DNA of 64,000 nucleotides from Ferruginibacter sp. (GCA_025359625.1 JANYFT010000243.1:1-64000); one strand, 5' to 3'; counted from the first letter of the stretch, positions 42,301 to 51,597 are shown. Translations and numbers: made by a program. The notes: generated by a model from the sequence alone, not told the origin.

Positions 42301-42548
42301 ATAAAGAAGCCGGTTATTTTACCATCGAGATTAAAAATGATGGCTACCTTGTTCCCTTTGAAATGAAAGAAAAAATATTTGAACCTTTTTTTAGGTTGGA
42401 GGCAACAGCAAAACAAAAAGGCACCGGCATCGGGCTTGCACTATCCCGTTCGCTGGTGCAGTTGCACAAAGGTGTACTTGATATTAAGCAACCCGAAAAT
42501 TCGCTGAATGTTTTTTATCTTACCATGCCGGTAAACCAGGAAGATTAA
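39351..42548 (+). CDS. HTCS-like sensor histidine kinase: periplasmic two-component propeller, YYY domain, HisKA/HATPase, no receiver
   Basis: ENGLSNNATICSLQDKKGFLWFGTKDGLNRFDGY propeller repeats, YYY-like SPGTYIFKVKASNSSGV, FFTNVAHEIRTPLTLIKGPLEKV, NILTNLFSNAVKYA, KQKGTGIGLALSRSLVQLHKG, ends LTMPVNQED*. Confidence 0.93.
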   Translation: MLTEYSIIFKASKKNCLLTHKIFILAVIIFFADCLYGQSYYFRHYQVENGLSNNATICSLQDKKGFLWFGTKDGLNRFDGYSFKIFRNSSDDTCSIGSNFIHCLYEDSNGILWAGTENGLYRYDAITESFAFLKGSANAPIRDIRMDAKGNLWFIAGFTLTKFNEQKKQLEQYDEARYFEATSICTTADGTVWVSTTIGLLEKFDSFKNSFISYDVFVHSPLTVSKWIERIYAATQGKILIGTSNQGAKIFDTKTNFYKDILTYNENKTKIFVRNFVEISDHEFWIATESGIFIYNTNTSHAINLQKQYNDPYSISDNAVYCFVKDKEGSIWAGTYFGGINYYPKQHTAFKKYFPRLDENSLSGNVVREIHQDNTGNLWIGTEDAGLNKLDTGTKLFTHFEPGGDKKNISSTNIHGLLVTGNEVWIGTFENGLDVLNIKTGEVDQHYLSGAGNRSMKSNFIYCIAQMNSGEIMLGTTQGAYLFNRSSNDFSLLPGMPVNNWYTGILKDEQGIIWASTYGNGVNYFNTTTQTSGNLRFDKTSKNSLCSDRVNSMFEDSKKNLWFATEGGLCRLNRAGFNFKRYTTQNGLPSDFILSILEDEKNNLWLSTSRGLVCFNPVTEQTITYSRVNGILNDQFNFNSAYKDQQGKMYFGSVKGMISFNPTEFITDSFVPPVYITGFQIFNKELSIAKNGSPLTKSIINTSKIVLDYNQSTFSIDFASLSYTAPEMSEYSYQMQGLDNNWVYLKTNRKVYFTELSPGTYIFKVKASNSSGVLNKNETTLTIQILPPWWATSWAYLGYVIAALLIIYYLLRNYHNRTEEKNKRKIEALESAKEKEIFQAKIEFFTNVAHEIRTPLTLIKGPLEKVIRNTTDLPVIKDSLKIMERNTNRLIDLSNQLLDFRQTEIKGFSLTCVKADITELVEDTFLNFKPLAEQKNLGFYIDIPAIKLFAWVDIEAFNKILTNLFSNAVKYAESKVFVSLLPFDKEAGYFTIEIKNDGYLVPFEMKEKIFEPFFRLEATAKQKGTGIGLALSRSLVQLHKGVLDIKQPENSLNVFYLTMPVNQED

Positions 42549-42600
42549 ATTTAGCTGTTATGCCTAACCTCTAAATTTCACCGGAACAAAATAACGATAC

Positions 42601-43380
42601 ATGAAACCTATTATATTACTGGTAGATGATAATGAAGAGATACTTGAATTTATAGAAAATGAATTAAATGAGAAGTATACCATTACCAAAGCATTCAACG
42701 GCCGGGAGGCTTTACACATATTGAAACAGGAAGTGATACAGTTGGTGATCTCTGACATCATGATGCCCGTTATGGATGGTTTTGAATTGTGTAAAATAAT
42801 TAAAACCAATTTTGAATACAGCCATATTCCAGTAATACTGCTCACTGCAAAAAACACCTTGCAATCAAAAATTGAAGGACTGGAAACAGGTGCCGATGCA
42901 TATATTGAAAAACCGTTTTCGCCTGAATACCTGCAGGTACAAATAGCCAACCTGTTGCTGAACAGGGCCAAGATAAAAGAATATTTTGTAAGCTCTCCAT
43001 TGGTGCATATAAAAAGTATGGCACATACAAAAACGGATGAACTTTTTTTAGAAAAAGTAAATGAAGCGATCTATAATAATCTGGAAGATGCAGAACTGGA
43101 TGTAGAAAAATTAGCCAGATTAGTAAATATGAGCAAGCCGACATTGTACCGAAAAATAAAATCCATATCCGACCTTACACCGAATGAACTCATAAACATC
43201 ACCAGGCTAAAAAGGGCTGCAGAACTATTACTGGAAGGCAAATACAAAATCTATGAAGTAGCTGATATGACGGGCTATGGCTCGCAAACAAATTTTGGAA
43301 GAAATTTTTTAAAACAGTTTGGGATGACACCAACTGATTATTTGGTAATGAAGCAAGTCAGGAATAACCCCAATGAATAA
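42601..43380 (+). CDS. Response regulator with C-terminal AraC-type HTH
   Basis: ILLVDDNEEILEFIENEL, VISDIMMPVMDG, LLTAKNTLQSKIEGLETGADAYIEKPFSPEYL, then AraC HTH VEKLARLVNMSKPTLYRKIKSISDLTPNELI...VADMTGYGSQTNFGRNFLKQFGMTPTDY. Confidence 0.95.
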   Translation: MKPIILLVDDNEEILEFIENELNEKYTITKAFNGREALHILKQEVIQLVISDIMMPVMDGFELCKIIKTNFEYSHIPVILLTAKNTLQSKIEGLETGADAYIEKPFSPEYLQVQIANLLLNRAKIKEYFVSSPLVHIKSMAHTKTDELFLEKVNEAIYNNLEDAELDVEKLARLVNMSKPTLYRKIKSISDLTPNELINITRLKRAAELLLEGKYKIYEVADMTGYGSQTNFGRNFLKQFGMTPTDYLVMKQVRNNPNE

Positions 43381-43455
43381 TTAATAGCCTTCAAAAGATT
43401 TAAATTATTCCCCTCTTTTTGCAGCAATTTAAATAATTAAACAGTCTAATAGAAA

Positions 43456-44988
43456 ATGAAGAAATATACACTACTATTACTGCTGCTTATTTTATTATTT
43501 GCTTCGGTAACTAAAAATTCTGTTGCACAAACTCCCAGTAAAAGATTAACTAATATTGAAGCCACCTTTCCTATAATTGATAAAATATTTAAGGAGTATG
43601 CTGAAAAAAATCATTTCCCCGGTTTTGCTTTTGGTTTGGTAGTAGATGGCAAATTGGTGCATACAGTAAATGTAGGTTTTACCAACCTGGATAATAAAAC
43701 TGCCGTAACAACGCAATCAGATTTTCGCATAGCCTCCATGACGAAAAGTTTTACTGCAATGGCCATTTTAAAATTAAGAGATGAAGGCAAACTTAAACTG
43801 GATGATCCTGTTTATTTATACATCCCTGAGATGAAAGGCCAATCCAATCTTACCAATGATGCGGCGCCAATTACTGTAAGGCACTTACTGATACATGCAG
43901 CAGGTTTTCCGGAAGACAATCCCTGGGGAGATCGTCAGCTCGCCATTACAGATGACGCAATGATCAGTATGATCAAAAAAGGAATCTCATTCTCTAACGC
44001 ACCGGGCATTGCTTATGAGTACAGCAATATGGGTTTTGCCATGCTGGGTTATATCATCAAAAAAGTTTCCGGTCAAACTTATGAAAAGTACATAACCGCT
44101 AATATTTTGATCCCCCTGGGGATGAGACATACTTACTGGGATTACAAAGCTGTACCTGCTAATCAATTGGCACATGGCTATCGCTGGCTGAATGAACAAT
44201 GGGTGGAACAACCGTTGCTGGGAGATGGCGCTTATGGCGCCATGGGCGGAATGATCACTACCATGGATGATTTCAGTAAATATGTTGCCTTTCACCTTGC
44301 CGCATGGCCTGCAAGAAATGATGCAGAAACCGGTGTTGTTAGAAGAAGTTCACTGCGTGAAATGCATCACCTCTGGAACCTGAACCAGCTTGTTGCCAAT
44401 TATAAATATCCATCCGGCCGGGTTTGCCCTATTTTGCTTGGCTATGGTTATGGTTTAAATTATACCAGGGATTGTGATAACAAAATTATAGTAGGCCATA
44501 GTGGCGGCCTGCCCGGCTTTGGAAGCAACTGGCGGATACTCCAGGATTATGGCATTGGTGTTATTGCCTTCAGCAATCTTACGTATGCATCGGCAAGTAC
44601 TTTCAACATGCAGGTGATAGATACGTTGATCGCTCTGGCACAACTTCAACCTATACCATTAAAGGTATCTGGTATTTTAGAGCAGCGAAAAAATGAGTTG
44701 ATAAAATTATTACCCGGTTGGAACAATGCAGCGCCCACAGGTATTTTTGCAGAGAATTTTTTTATGGATTATTTCCCGGATGCACTGAGTAAAGAAGCCA
44801 CTGCAATATTTGCCAAGGCCGGAAAAATTATTAAAGTAAACGACTTTATTGCTGCCAATAATTTGCGGGGATCTTTTTTAATGGAAGGAGAAAAAGCCAA
44901 CATAGAGATTAGCTTTACTTTAACCCCGGAAACGCCGCCTTTAATACAGGAGTACCATATTAAGTTGGTAGACAAAGTAGCTAAGTGA
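43456..44988 (+). CDS. Serine hydrolase, beta-lactamase/S12 family, secreted
   Basis: Signal peptide, FRIASMTKSFTAMAILKLRDEGKL (SxxK), YSNMGFAMLGYII, GHSGGLPGFGS. Confidence 0.9.
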   Translation: MKKYTLLLLLLILLFASVTKNSVAQTPSKRLTNIEATFPIIDKIFKEYAEKNHFPGFAFGLVVDGKLVHTVNVGFTNLDNKTAVTTQSDFRIASMTKSFTAMAILKLRDEGKLKLDDPVYLYIPEMKGQSNLTNDAAPITVRHLLIHAAGFPEDNPWGDRQLAITDDAMISMIKKGISFSNAPGIAYEYSNMGFAMLGYIIKKVSGQTYEKYITANILIPLGMRHTYWDYKAVPANQLAHGYRWLNEQWVEQPLLGDGAYGAMGGMITTMDDFSKYVAFHLAAWPARNDAETGVVRRSSLREMHHLWNLNQLVANYKYPSGRVCPILLGYGYGLNYTRDCDNKIIVGHSGGLPGFGSNWRILQDYGIGVIAFSNLTYASASTFNMQVIDTLIALAQLQPIPLKVSGILEQRKNELIKLLPGWNNAAPTGIFAENFFMDYFPDALSKEATAIFAKAGKIIKVNDFIAANNLRGSFLMEGEKANIEISFTLTPETPPLIQEYHIKLVDKVAK

Positions 44989-45176
44989 AGTCATTAAAAG
45001 GTGCAGACAAATAATTGAAAACCGGCAGATGCTTTTTGAACATCGGAGTATTTATTTCTTTTAATATCAATACCCCCCTGGCGCAGGAATGAGGGGCGGG
45101 CAATGAGCGAAGGTTTCCTGTGCTTTGCCAATTACAATGCTTACGTTAGTTGAACACTGCATCTTTTGTAACTTAG

Positions 45177-45200
45177 GTTGTTGGTCATAAGACCAACAAC
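45177..45200. repeat. Perfect 10-bp-stem hairpin between convergent genes
   Basis: GTTGTTGGTC-ATAA-GACCAACAAC; no T-tract. Confidence 0.7.
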
Positions 45201-45253
45201 GGCTCAAAGTGAAAATGTAAGATTTGCTCATCTGTGTAACCAACTATAAAACA

Positions 45254-45961
45254 TCAATCATTTTTAGGTAAATTACCCGGAACAAAGTTTAGAAAAGAAT
45301 TAAAGGAAGCGCTGTATTTTTTATTATCCACCTTATAATAAAAAGCCCCTTTTTTGGAGTTGAGTTTATCTTTGTCTTTCAACTTCACCAATAACTTTGT
45401 TGAGAGTAATTTGCGGTTGAAATTTCCTTTATCAAATTCAGTATTGTAAACAGCCTGGTATAAACTCTGTAGTTGCGGCATGGTAAATTTGGCCGGCAAC
45501 AATTCAAATAACAAGGGATGCAATGCTGCTTTGTAACGCAGCTTCTCCTTAGCCAATTCTACAAAAGCACTGTGGTCAAAAATTAATTTGGGTAACTGGT
45601 TGATGGGAAACCATGCCGGGTGATAATCTTCGTTGATCTGTTTTTTATATTTCTGAATATCAATGAGGGCAAAATAGGCAATAGAAACTGTCCTTTCTAC
45701 TGTATCTCTTTCTGGCGCTGTAAAAGCATGCAACTGCTCCATGTACAATCCATCGAGTCCGGTTAATTCTTTCAATACCCTTGCTGCTGCGCCCTCTGCA
45801 CTTTCGCTCTCGCCAACAAAACCACCTACCAAACTCCACATGCCTTTAAAAGGTTCAAAACTTCTTTGTATCACCAGCAATTTCAGCTCCTGCCCATCGT
45901 ATCCAAAAATGATACAGTCTACAGCAAATAATAATCGTTTTTGTTGAGAATAACGGCGCAT
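45254..45961 (-). CDS. araR: NUDIX-domain winged-helix transcriptional regulator, AraR/NrtR-like
   Basis: NUDIX fold GMWSLVGGFVGESESAEGAAARVLKELTGL with degenerate catalytic box, wHTH-like C-terminus (LPAKFTMPQLQSLYQAVYNTEFDKGNFNRKLLSTKLLVKL), genomic linkage to araBDA and symporter. Start at 45961 (MRRYSQQKRL). Confidence 0.85.
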   Translation of the reverse strand: MRRYSQQKRLLFAVDCIIFGYDGQELKLLVIQRSFEPFKGMWSLVGGFVGESESAEGAAARVLKELTGLDGLYMEQLHAFTAPERDTVERTVSIAYFALIDIQKYKKQINEDYHPAWFPINQLPKLIFDHSAFVELAKEKLRYKAALHPLLFELLPAKFTMPQLQSLYQAVYNTEFDKGNFNRKLLSTKLLVKLKDKDKLNSKKGAFYYKVDNKKYSASFNSFLNFVPGNLPKND

Positions 45962-46046
45962 GTTTATCAGATCTAGTTTCAAACTACTGTTTGGAATAAT
46001 TGCTTTTGCCAATACAACATTTAAAAAGCACAACAGGATTACTGCT

Positions 46047-46122
46047 GTACAAGAGTGCGACGCCAATGAAGCCTGATTGAAATACAAAAGCCGGGTTCAT
46101 AAAACTCTCCAACTTCATTGGC
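46047..46122 (+). repeat. Interspersed intergenic repeat, copy 4 (contains inverted repeat)
   Basis: GTACAAGAGTGCGACGCCAATGAAG...CCGGGTTCATAAA resembles copy 1; GCCAATGAAG (46062-46071) / CTTCATTGGC (46113-46122). Confidence 0.5.
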
Positions 46123-46139
46123 ACTGCACTGCAATAGTT

Positions 46140-47828
46140 TTACCAGAACTTAACGTACAAAGCAGCAATTATCAATAATGTAATTACAATTAATACTGTA
46201 GTCTGCGGCGTTAATTTAAACATTTCTTTATCTAACATAAATGCTTTTGGATTTACTTTTGGCCCAGCAAAACTTATTGCTATCATGGCAATCATGGTAA
46301 ATAAAAAGGATAATCCCATACAAATATGAAATGGTATTTCAAAGCCACCTTTTCCATTTGGATAGGCGGTGTAAAAGAAAGTGTCGTTGCCAAATATTTG
46401 CGGTGCAAATTCATTGAACAATACTGACAATAAAAAGCCCATCAATACGCCCGTAATGGCCGCTGCGCCAGTAGTACGTTTCCAAAACATACCAAGAAAA
46501 AACATAGCAAATACACCAGGACTGATGAAGCCGGTATATTTTTGAATATAGGTAAATCCACCGACGCCGCCTATACCCAACAGATCGTTCCAGGTGAACA
46601 AAACAGCCAGTATCATGGCACCGAATACAGCTATCCTGCCGGTGTACACCTGCTTGCGTTCATCGGCATCTTTTTGAAAATATTTTTTATGGATATCTAA
46701 TGTGTAAATGGTGGAGATACTGTTTACTTTACCCGCAAGCGATGCAACAATAGCTGCTGTTAAAGCTGCCACAGACAAGCCTTTTAAACCGGTTGGCAAA
46801 AAGGTAAGTATGGCTGAATATGCTCCATCCTTTGTGCCACCCGCCAATTGGGGCAAATGGTTTGACTTGTATAAAACAAATGCAGCGATGCCTGGTAACA
46901 TAACAATTAACGGCATAAATAATTTAAGGATGCCTGCAAACAAAATACCGGTACGTGCTGTCTGTAAATCTGCTCCCAGCGCACGTTGTGTGATATATTG
47001 GTTACAACCCCAATAGTTTAAATTAATTATCCAGATTCCGGCAGCATAAGAAAGCAGGCCGGGAAAAGTAAGGTATTTATTAATATCATTTTGTGAAGAT
47101 GCAGCAGTTGGTTTAGGAATAATCATCTTAAAATGTTCAGGCGCTTCTCTTAATAAAACCTTAAACCCGGCAATGGCATTTTGGCCTACACCAAAATATT
47201 CTCCCACCGTTGTTAAGGCAATATAAGTGGTAACCAAACCCCCAATAATCAATACTGCTACCTGTATTACATCTGTATATGCAACCACCTTCATGCCACC
47301 TAAAGATATCAGCAATGCAAAGACGGAAAGGCCTACCATAATGATATGCAGATAGCCACCGCCAGCAATACCATTGATTGCTACGGCACCTAAATATAAA
47401 ATAGAAGTCAGGTTTACAAAAACATACAAAAACAACCAGAATACCGCCATAATTAAAGCCACCGATTCATTATACCTCGTTTTTAAAAATTGAGGCATTG
47501 TATAAATATGGTTTTTAAGATAAACCGGGATGAACCATACTGCTACTACGATTAATGCAATAGCCGCAAGCCATTCGTAAGCAGCAACCGCAATACCCAA
47601 AAAGAATCCTTCGCCACTCATACCAATAAACTGCTCAGCAGATATGTTGGAAGCAATCAGTGAAGCACCGATGGCCCACCAGGTTAATGTACCTTCTGCC
47701 AGAAAATAGGCTTTGGCATCATGTTCATTTTTTTTACGTTTGCGATAAATACTATAACCATAAGTGGCTACAATTACAAAGTATACAATGAATACTACGT
47801 AATCGGCAAAGGCGAGATTCTTATTCAT
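46140..47828 (-). CDS. Sodium/solute symporter (SSS family), probable L-arabinose importer
   Basis: About 13-14 TM segments, SNISAEQFIGMSGEGFF, GGMKVVAYTDVIQV, ASLAGKVNSISTIYTLDIHKKYF; located in ara cluster. Confidence 0.9.
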   Translation of the reverse strand: MNKNLAFADYVVFIVYFVIVATYGYSIYRKRKKNEHDAKAYFLAEGTLTWWAIGASLIASNISAEQFIGMSGEGFFLGIAVAAYEWLAAIALIVVAVWFIPVYLKNHIYTMPQFLKTRYNESVALIMAVFWLFLYVFVNLTSILYLGAVAINGIAGGGYLHIIMVGLSVFALLISLGGMKVVAYTDVIQVAVLIIGGLVTTYIALTTVGEYFGVGQNAIAGFKVLLREAPEHFKMIIPKPTAASSQNDINKYLTFPGLLSYAAGIWIINLNYWGCNQYITQRALGADLQTARTGILFAGILKLFMPLIVMLPGIAAFVLYKSNHLPQLAGGTKDGAYSAILTFLPTGLKGLSVAALTAAIVASLAGKVNSISTIYTLDIHKKYFQKDADERKQVYTGRIAVFGAMILAVLFTWNDLLGIGGVGGFTYIQKYTGFISPGVFAMFFLGMFWKRTTGAAAITGVLMGFLLSVLFNEFAPQIFGNDTFFYTAYPNGKGGFEIPFHICMGLSFLFTMIAMIAISFAGPKVNPKAFMLDKEMFKLTPQTTVLIVITLLIIAALYVKFW

Positions 47829-47881
47829 AAGCAGGCGAGGTTGTTTTTTAAATTTTTAAAAATAAGATTGTAATGATAAGA

Positions 47882-49381
47882 TTATTTATTGATTTGATAA
47901 AACACTTCGTTCCAGCGCAGCTCATTTTTAAATTGATAGAGGCTGGTGTCTTTACCAATTAAAGTAAATTCGATGCCTGCCATATCTGCAAAATCCTGCA
48001 AATGCTGAGCTGTTAAGTTTTGGCTATATCCAGTATGATGTGCACCACCGGCCAGTATCCAGGCAGCACAACCGGTTTTCATATCAGGATATGGTTTCCA
48101 CAAAACCCTTGCTACCGGCAGCTTTGGTAAATCATGCAACGGCGCTACTGCTTCCACTTCATTAACGAGCAAACGAAAACGGTTGCCCATATCAATTAAA
48201 GACGCATTCAAAGCCGGGCCTGCTGCTGCGTTAAATACCAGTCTTACAGGATCTGCTTTGCCGCCAATACCCAACGGATGTATTTGGCAACTTGGTTTAC
48301 CATGTGCGATGGATGGACAAATCTCCAGCATGTGAGAACCCAATACCATCGGGTTTGCAGGATCAAAATGATAGGTGTAATCTTCCATAAAAGAATTACC
48401 ACCAGGTAATCCGCTGCCCATTACTTTCATGGCCCGTACCAGGGCCGCTGTTTTCCAATCACCTTCGCCCGCAAAACCATAACCACTAGCCATCAGGCGT
48501 TGCGCTGCAATACCGGGCAACTGCGCCATGCCATGCAGGTCTTCAAAAGTATCTGTAAAACCTTTGTAATTACCTGCTTCTAAAAAAGTACGCAGGCCAA
48601 TCTCAATCTTTGCGGCGTCTCTTAAGGAATTATATTGTGCACCGCCTTTTTGCAAAGAAGGAACCAAGGTGTAAGCCGTTTCGTACTCTTCAATCAAAGT
48701 ATCTATAGCCGCATCGCTGGTTTGGTTAATCACTTGTACCAGGTCACCAATACCATGCGTATTTACTGCATAACCAAACTTAAATTCAGCTTCTACCTTA
48801 TCACCATCTGTAACTGCCACATAGCGCATGTTATCGCCAAAGCGTACAAACTTAGCACCTTGCCAATCGTTCCATCCGGCAGCAGCACGGGCCCAGGTAT
48901 TCAGTTCTTCCAGCACTTCCGGATCTTGCCAATGGCCAACTACTACCTTTCTATTCATACGCATACGGCTTACCATAAAACCAAATTCACGGTCGCCATG
49001 TGCACTCTGGTTCAAGTTCATAAAGTTCATGTCAATATCATTCCATGGTATATCACGGTTGTATTGGGTGTGTAAATGACACAATGGTTTTTGCAAAATC
49101 TTTAACCCACCGATCCACATTTTTGCTGGTGAAAAAGTATGCATCCAGGCAACAATACCTATACAATTTTTGGCTGTATTGGCTTCCATGCAGATGCTGT
49201 AAATTTCTTCTGTTGTTTTTACCGTTGGTTTAAATACCACTCTCACTGGTATCTGTTTGGCATCGTTTAGAGAAGCTGCAATGGTGGTGGAATGTTCTGC
49301 AACTTTCCGCAATGTTTCTTCGCCGTATAAATGCTGACTACCTGTCACAAACCAAACTTCAAATTCTTTTAAATTTATCAT
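47882..49381 (-). CDS. araA: L-arabinose isomerase
   Basis: [98 protein letters not shown]. Confidence 0.97.
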   Translation of the reverse strand: MINLKEFEVWFVTGSQHLYGEETLRKVAEHSTTIAASLNDAKQIPVRVVFKPTVKTTEEIYSICMEANTAKNCIGIVAWMHTFSPAKMWIGGLKILQKPLCHLHTQYNRDIPWNDIDMNFMNLNQSAHGDREFGFMVSRMRMNRKVVVGHWQDPEVLEELNTWARAAAGWNDWQGAKFVRFGDNMRYVAVTDGDKVEAEFKFGYAVNTHGIGDLVQVINQTSDAAIDTLIEEYETAYTLVPSLQKGGAQYNSLRDAAKIEIGLRTFLEAGNYKGFTDTFEDLHGMAQLPGIAAQRLMASGYGFAGEGDWKTAALVRAMKVMGSGLPGGNSFMEDYTYHFDPANPMVLGSHMLEICPSIAHGKPSCQIHPLGIGGKADPVRLVFNAAAGPALNASLIDMGNRFRLLVNEVEAVAPLHDLPKLPVARVLWKPYPDMKTGCAAWILAGGAHHTGYSQNLTAQHLQDFADMAGIEFTLIGKDTSLYQFKNELRWNEVFYQINK

Positions 49382-49436
49382 GTTGTTTTTTTTATTTTTT
49401 GTTACCAACAAAGTGCTTGCATCAACATCGTTGTTT

Positions 49437-49509
49437 ATTGCGGTCGGTACCGAAGGTCAAACCGCATTGTTTTTGTGTCTACGGTCTGACCTTCGGTACC
49501 GACCGCAAT
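49437..49509. repeat. Long near-perfect hairpin between GH127 and araA
   Basis: ATTGCGGTCGGTACCGAAGGTCAAACCG (49437-49464) versus CGGTCTGACCTTCGGTACCGACCGCAAT (49482-49509): 27/28 paired, 17-nt loop. Confidence 0.9.
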
Positions 49510-49510
49510 C

Positions 49511-51517
49511 TTATTTTGCGAGCAAATCAATATCCTTTATCTGCGTTGGAAACCAAACCATCATTTCGCCCTTGCCCCGGTTGGCCCAACTGTAATAAGG
49601 AATGGCGGTAAAAGATTGCTTTACTGTTGAAATATTTTCACTGCCATTTATTATTACTGCAGGAACTTCTGTTTTTAATATGGTTACACCATTTAATAAA
49701 TTGGGTTTAAACTCTGTTGTAAAAGTTGCATTGGCAGGTATAATGATATTGCTTGTTTTGCCATTGTTATCAGGCCATTCAGCACAATACATTAATGGCC
49801 CACGTTGCAGGGCAATTTTACCCATATCTTCTTTTAAATTTTCGTTGGCTGTTACCCTTCTTACTTCCATGGGCAGGTTCACTTCTATCTTATCATTTTT
49901 TTTCCACGTTCTGTTAATGGCCGCATACCCGTTGGTAATAGTATAATCAACCACTACGCCGTTTACTTTTATAACCGGCTTTTCCGCTGAAGTATTCTGA
50001 AACTGGTAAAGGCTTGAAGGGATGGCTTTGTTTTGTGCCCAGCCCGGAATGCGTACCAATAAATTAAATGCTGTAGCTGTTTTCGGATTGATGTTGAATA
50101 CCAGCGCACCATCCCAGGGATAGTTATTTTGCTGAACAATTTGTACCGCTTTATTGCGAATGTTTAAATCAACATTGCTGTTGATAAAAAGATTGATGTA
50201 CAAATTGTCATCTTTTTGTGCATACATGTAACCGGGTATGGAAGGTATTAAGCGTGCAAGATTAGTAGGACAGCAGGAACATTCAAACCAGCCCGAACGG
50301 GTGGCTTCCATCTGCGGAAATTGAAAGCTGTTTTTTATTTGCATGGCATTGGTGTAGAAAAATGATTTGCCATCCAAACCAACCCCGGATATCAAGCCAT
50401 TGTACAAGGATTTTTCTAAAATGTCCATGTATTTGGCATCACCATGTAATAAAAACATACGGTAGTTCCAGTACACCAACGCAATAGCAGCACAGGTTTC
50501 ATTGTAGGCCGTTGCGTTGGGCAGTTCATAATTGTTGCCGTAACGTTCTCCATCACCAATGGCACCAACACTTCCCTGCACATACATTTTCTTTTCTACT
50601 ACATTGGTCCATATTTTATCAATAGCATGTATTAAACTATCATCACCAGTTAAGGCTGCTACATCCGCAACGGCAGCATACAAATAACCTGCACGTACCG
50701 CATGGCCTTCAGCTTCTTCCTGGTCAACAACCGGTATATTGTCCTGCCAGTAAGCGCCACTTTTCCACGAATCTTTACTGGTGGAATCATAGCCTTTGTA
50801 CCTGCCACGTTCTTCAATAAAAAATTTAGCGGTGGCTAAATATTCCTTTTTGCCGGTAATACGGTACAGTTTTACCAGGCCCATTTCAACGATCTCATGT
50901 CCGGGTGCTACATGCTTTTTATCCGGACCAAAAACTGAACAAACCAGGTCGGCATTCTTTAAGGCAATGTCTAACAGGTTCCTTTTTTTAGTTGCTAAAA
51001 AATGTGCTGCAGCCGCTTCATACAAATGACCGGCATTGTATAATTCATGGCTTAGCTCTCTTTCTCTTTCCCATCTTTCTTTACCTGCCCATGCATGTGG
51101 TTCGCTGGGGTTGATGGTTCTTGCGGTGTACAGGTAACCATCAGGCTCCTGTGCCTTACCAACAATGGCAATCAATGAATCTATGTAAGCCTGCAATTTT
51201 GCATCGGGATGAACCGCCAATGAAAAAGAGGCACCTTCAATTGTTTTATAAATATCTGTATCATCAAAAGGAAAAGTGGTACAAAATTTACCTTGTTTTT
51301 TAGCAGCCATTACAAAATTCTTTACACGGCCAGTACTTTCGCAACGTTCAAAAGATGCAGGAATAGTAACGGTTCTGTTGGTTTCAATTCTTGGCAACCA
51401 AAAATTATCGGTGAGCTTTACCTGTGTGAAATCGACCGTATGTATGGGATAATCATTTTGCTGGCCGTACAGTATATAACCGGAAAAAGCCAGTAATAAA
51501 AGAAAGATTTTTTTCAT
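49511..51517 (-). CDS. GH127 family beta-L-arabinofuranosidase (DUF1680-type), secreted
   Basis: VDFTQVKLTDNFWLPRIETNRTVTIPASFERCE, YLYTARTINPSEPHAWAGKERWERERELSHELYNAGHLYEAA, GWFECSCCPTNLARLIPSIPGYMYA. Confidence 0.93.
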   Translation of the reverse strand: MKKIFLLLLAFSGYILYGQQNDYPIHTVDFTQVKLTDNFWLPRIETNRTVTIPASFERCESTGRVKNFVMAAKKQGKFCTTFPFDDTDIYKTIEGASFSLAVHPDAKLQAYIDSLIAIVGKAQEPDGYLYTARTINPSEPHAWAGKERWERERELSHELYNAGHLYEAAAAHFLATKKRNLLDIALKNADLVCSVFGPDKKHVAPGHEIVEMGLVKLYRITGKKEYLATAKFFIEERGRYKGYDSTSKDSWKSGAYWQDNIPVVDQEEAEGHAVRAGYLYAAVADVAALTGDDSLIHAIDKIWTNVVEKKMYVQGSVGAIGDGERYGNNYELPNATAYNETCAAIALVYWNYRMFLLHGDAKYMDILEKSLYNGLISGVGLDGKSFFYTNAMQIKNSFQFPQMEATRSGWFECSCCPTNLARLIPSIPGYMYAQKDDNLYINLFINSNVDLNIRNKAVQIVQQNNYPWDGALVFNINPKTATAFNLLVRIPGWAQNKAIPSSLYQFQNTSAEKPVIKVNGVVVDYTITNGYAAINRTWKKNDKIEVNLPMEVRRVTANENLKEDMGKIALQRGPLMYCAEWPDNNGKTSNIIIPANATFTTEFKPNLLNGVTILKTEVPAVIINGSENISTVKQSFTAIPYYSWANRGKGEMMVWFPTQIKDIDLLAK

Positions 51518-51597
51518 ATGCTTTTTATTTATAGAGAATTGGGAATCGTTATTTAATTTTTATCGATGGCTTTTTATTTACCTCACCCTCCTTCTCC

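Noticed and set aside
42549-42600. Possibility that the kinase/REC split is a simple frameshift
   Set aside because: The 52-bp gap has in-frame stops and no readable linker; each protein has complete domains. Still worth resequencing.
45962-46087. N-terminal extension of the NUDIX regulator in the ORF track (MYFNQASLASHSCTAVILLCF...)
   Set aside because: This stretch translates the intergenic repeat copy 4; the conserved protein starts at MRRYSQQKRLLFAVD (45961).
48635-49075. Plus-strand 146-aa ORF inside araA
   Set aside because: Antisense shadow of the conserved araA frame, no domain signal.
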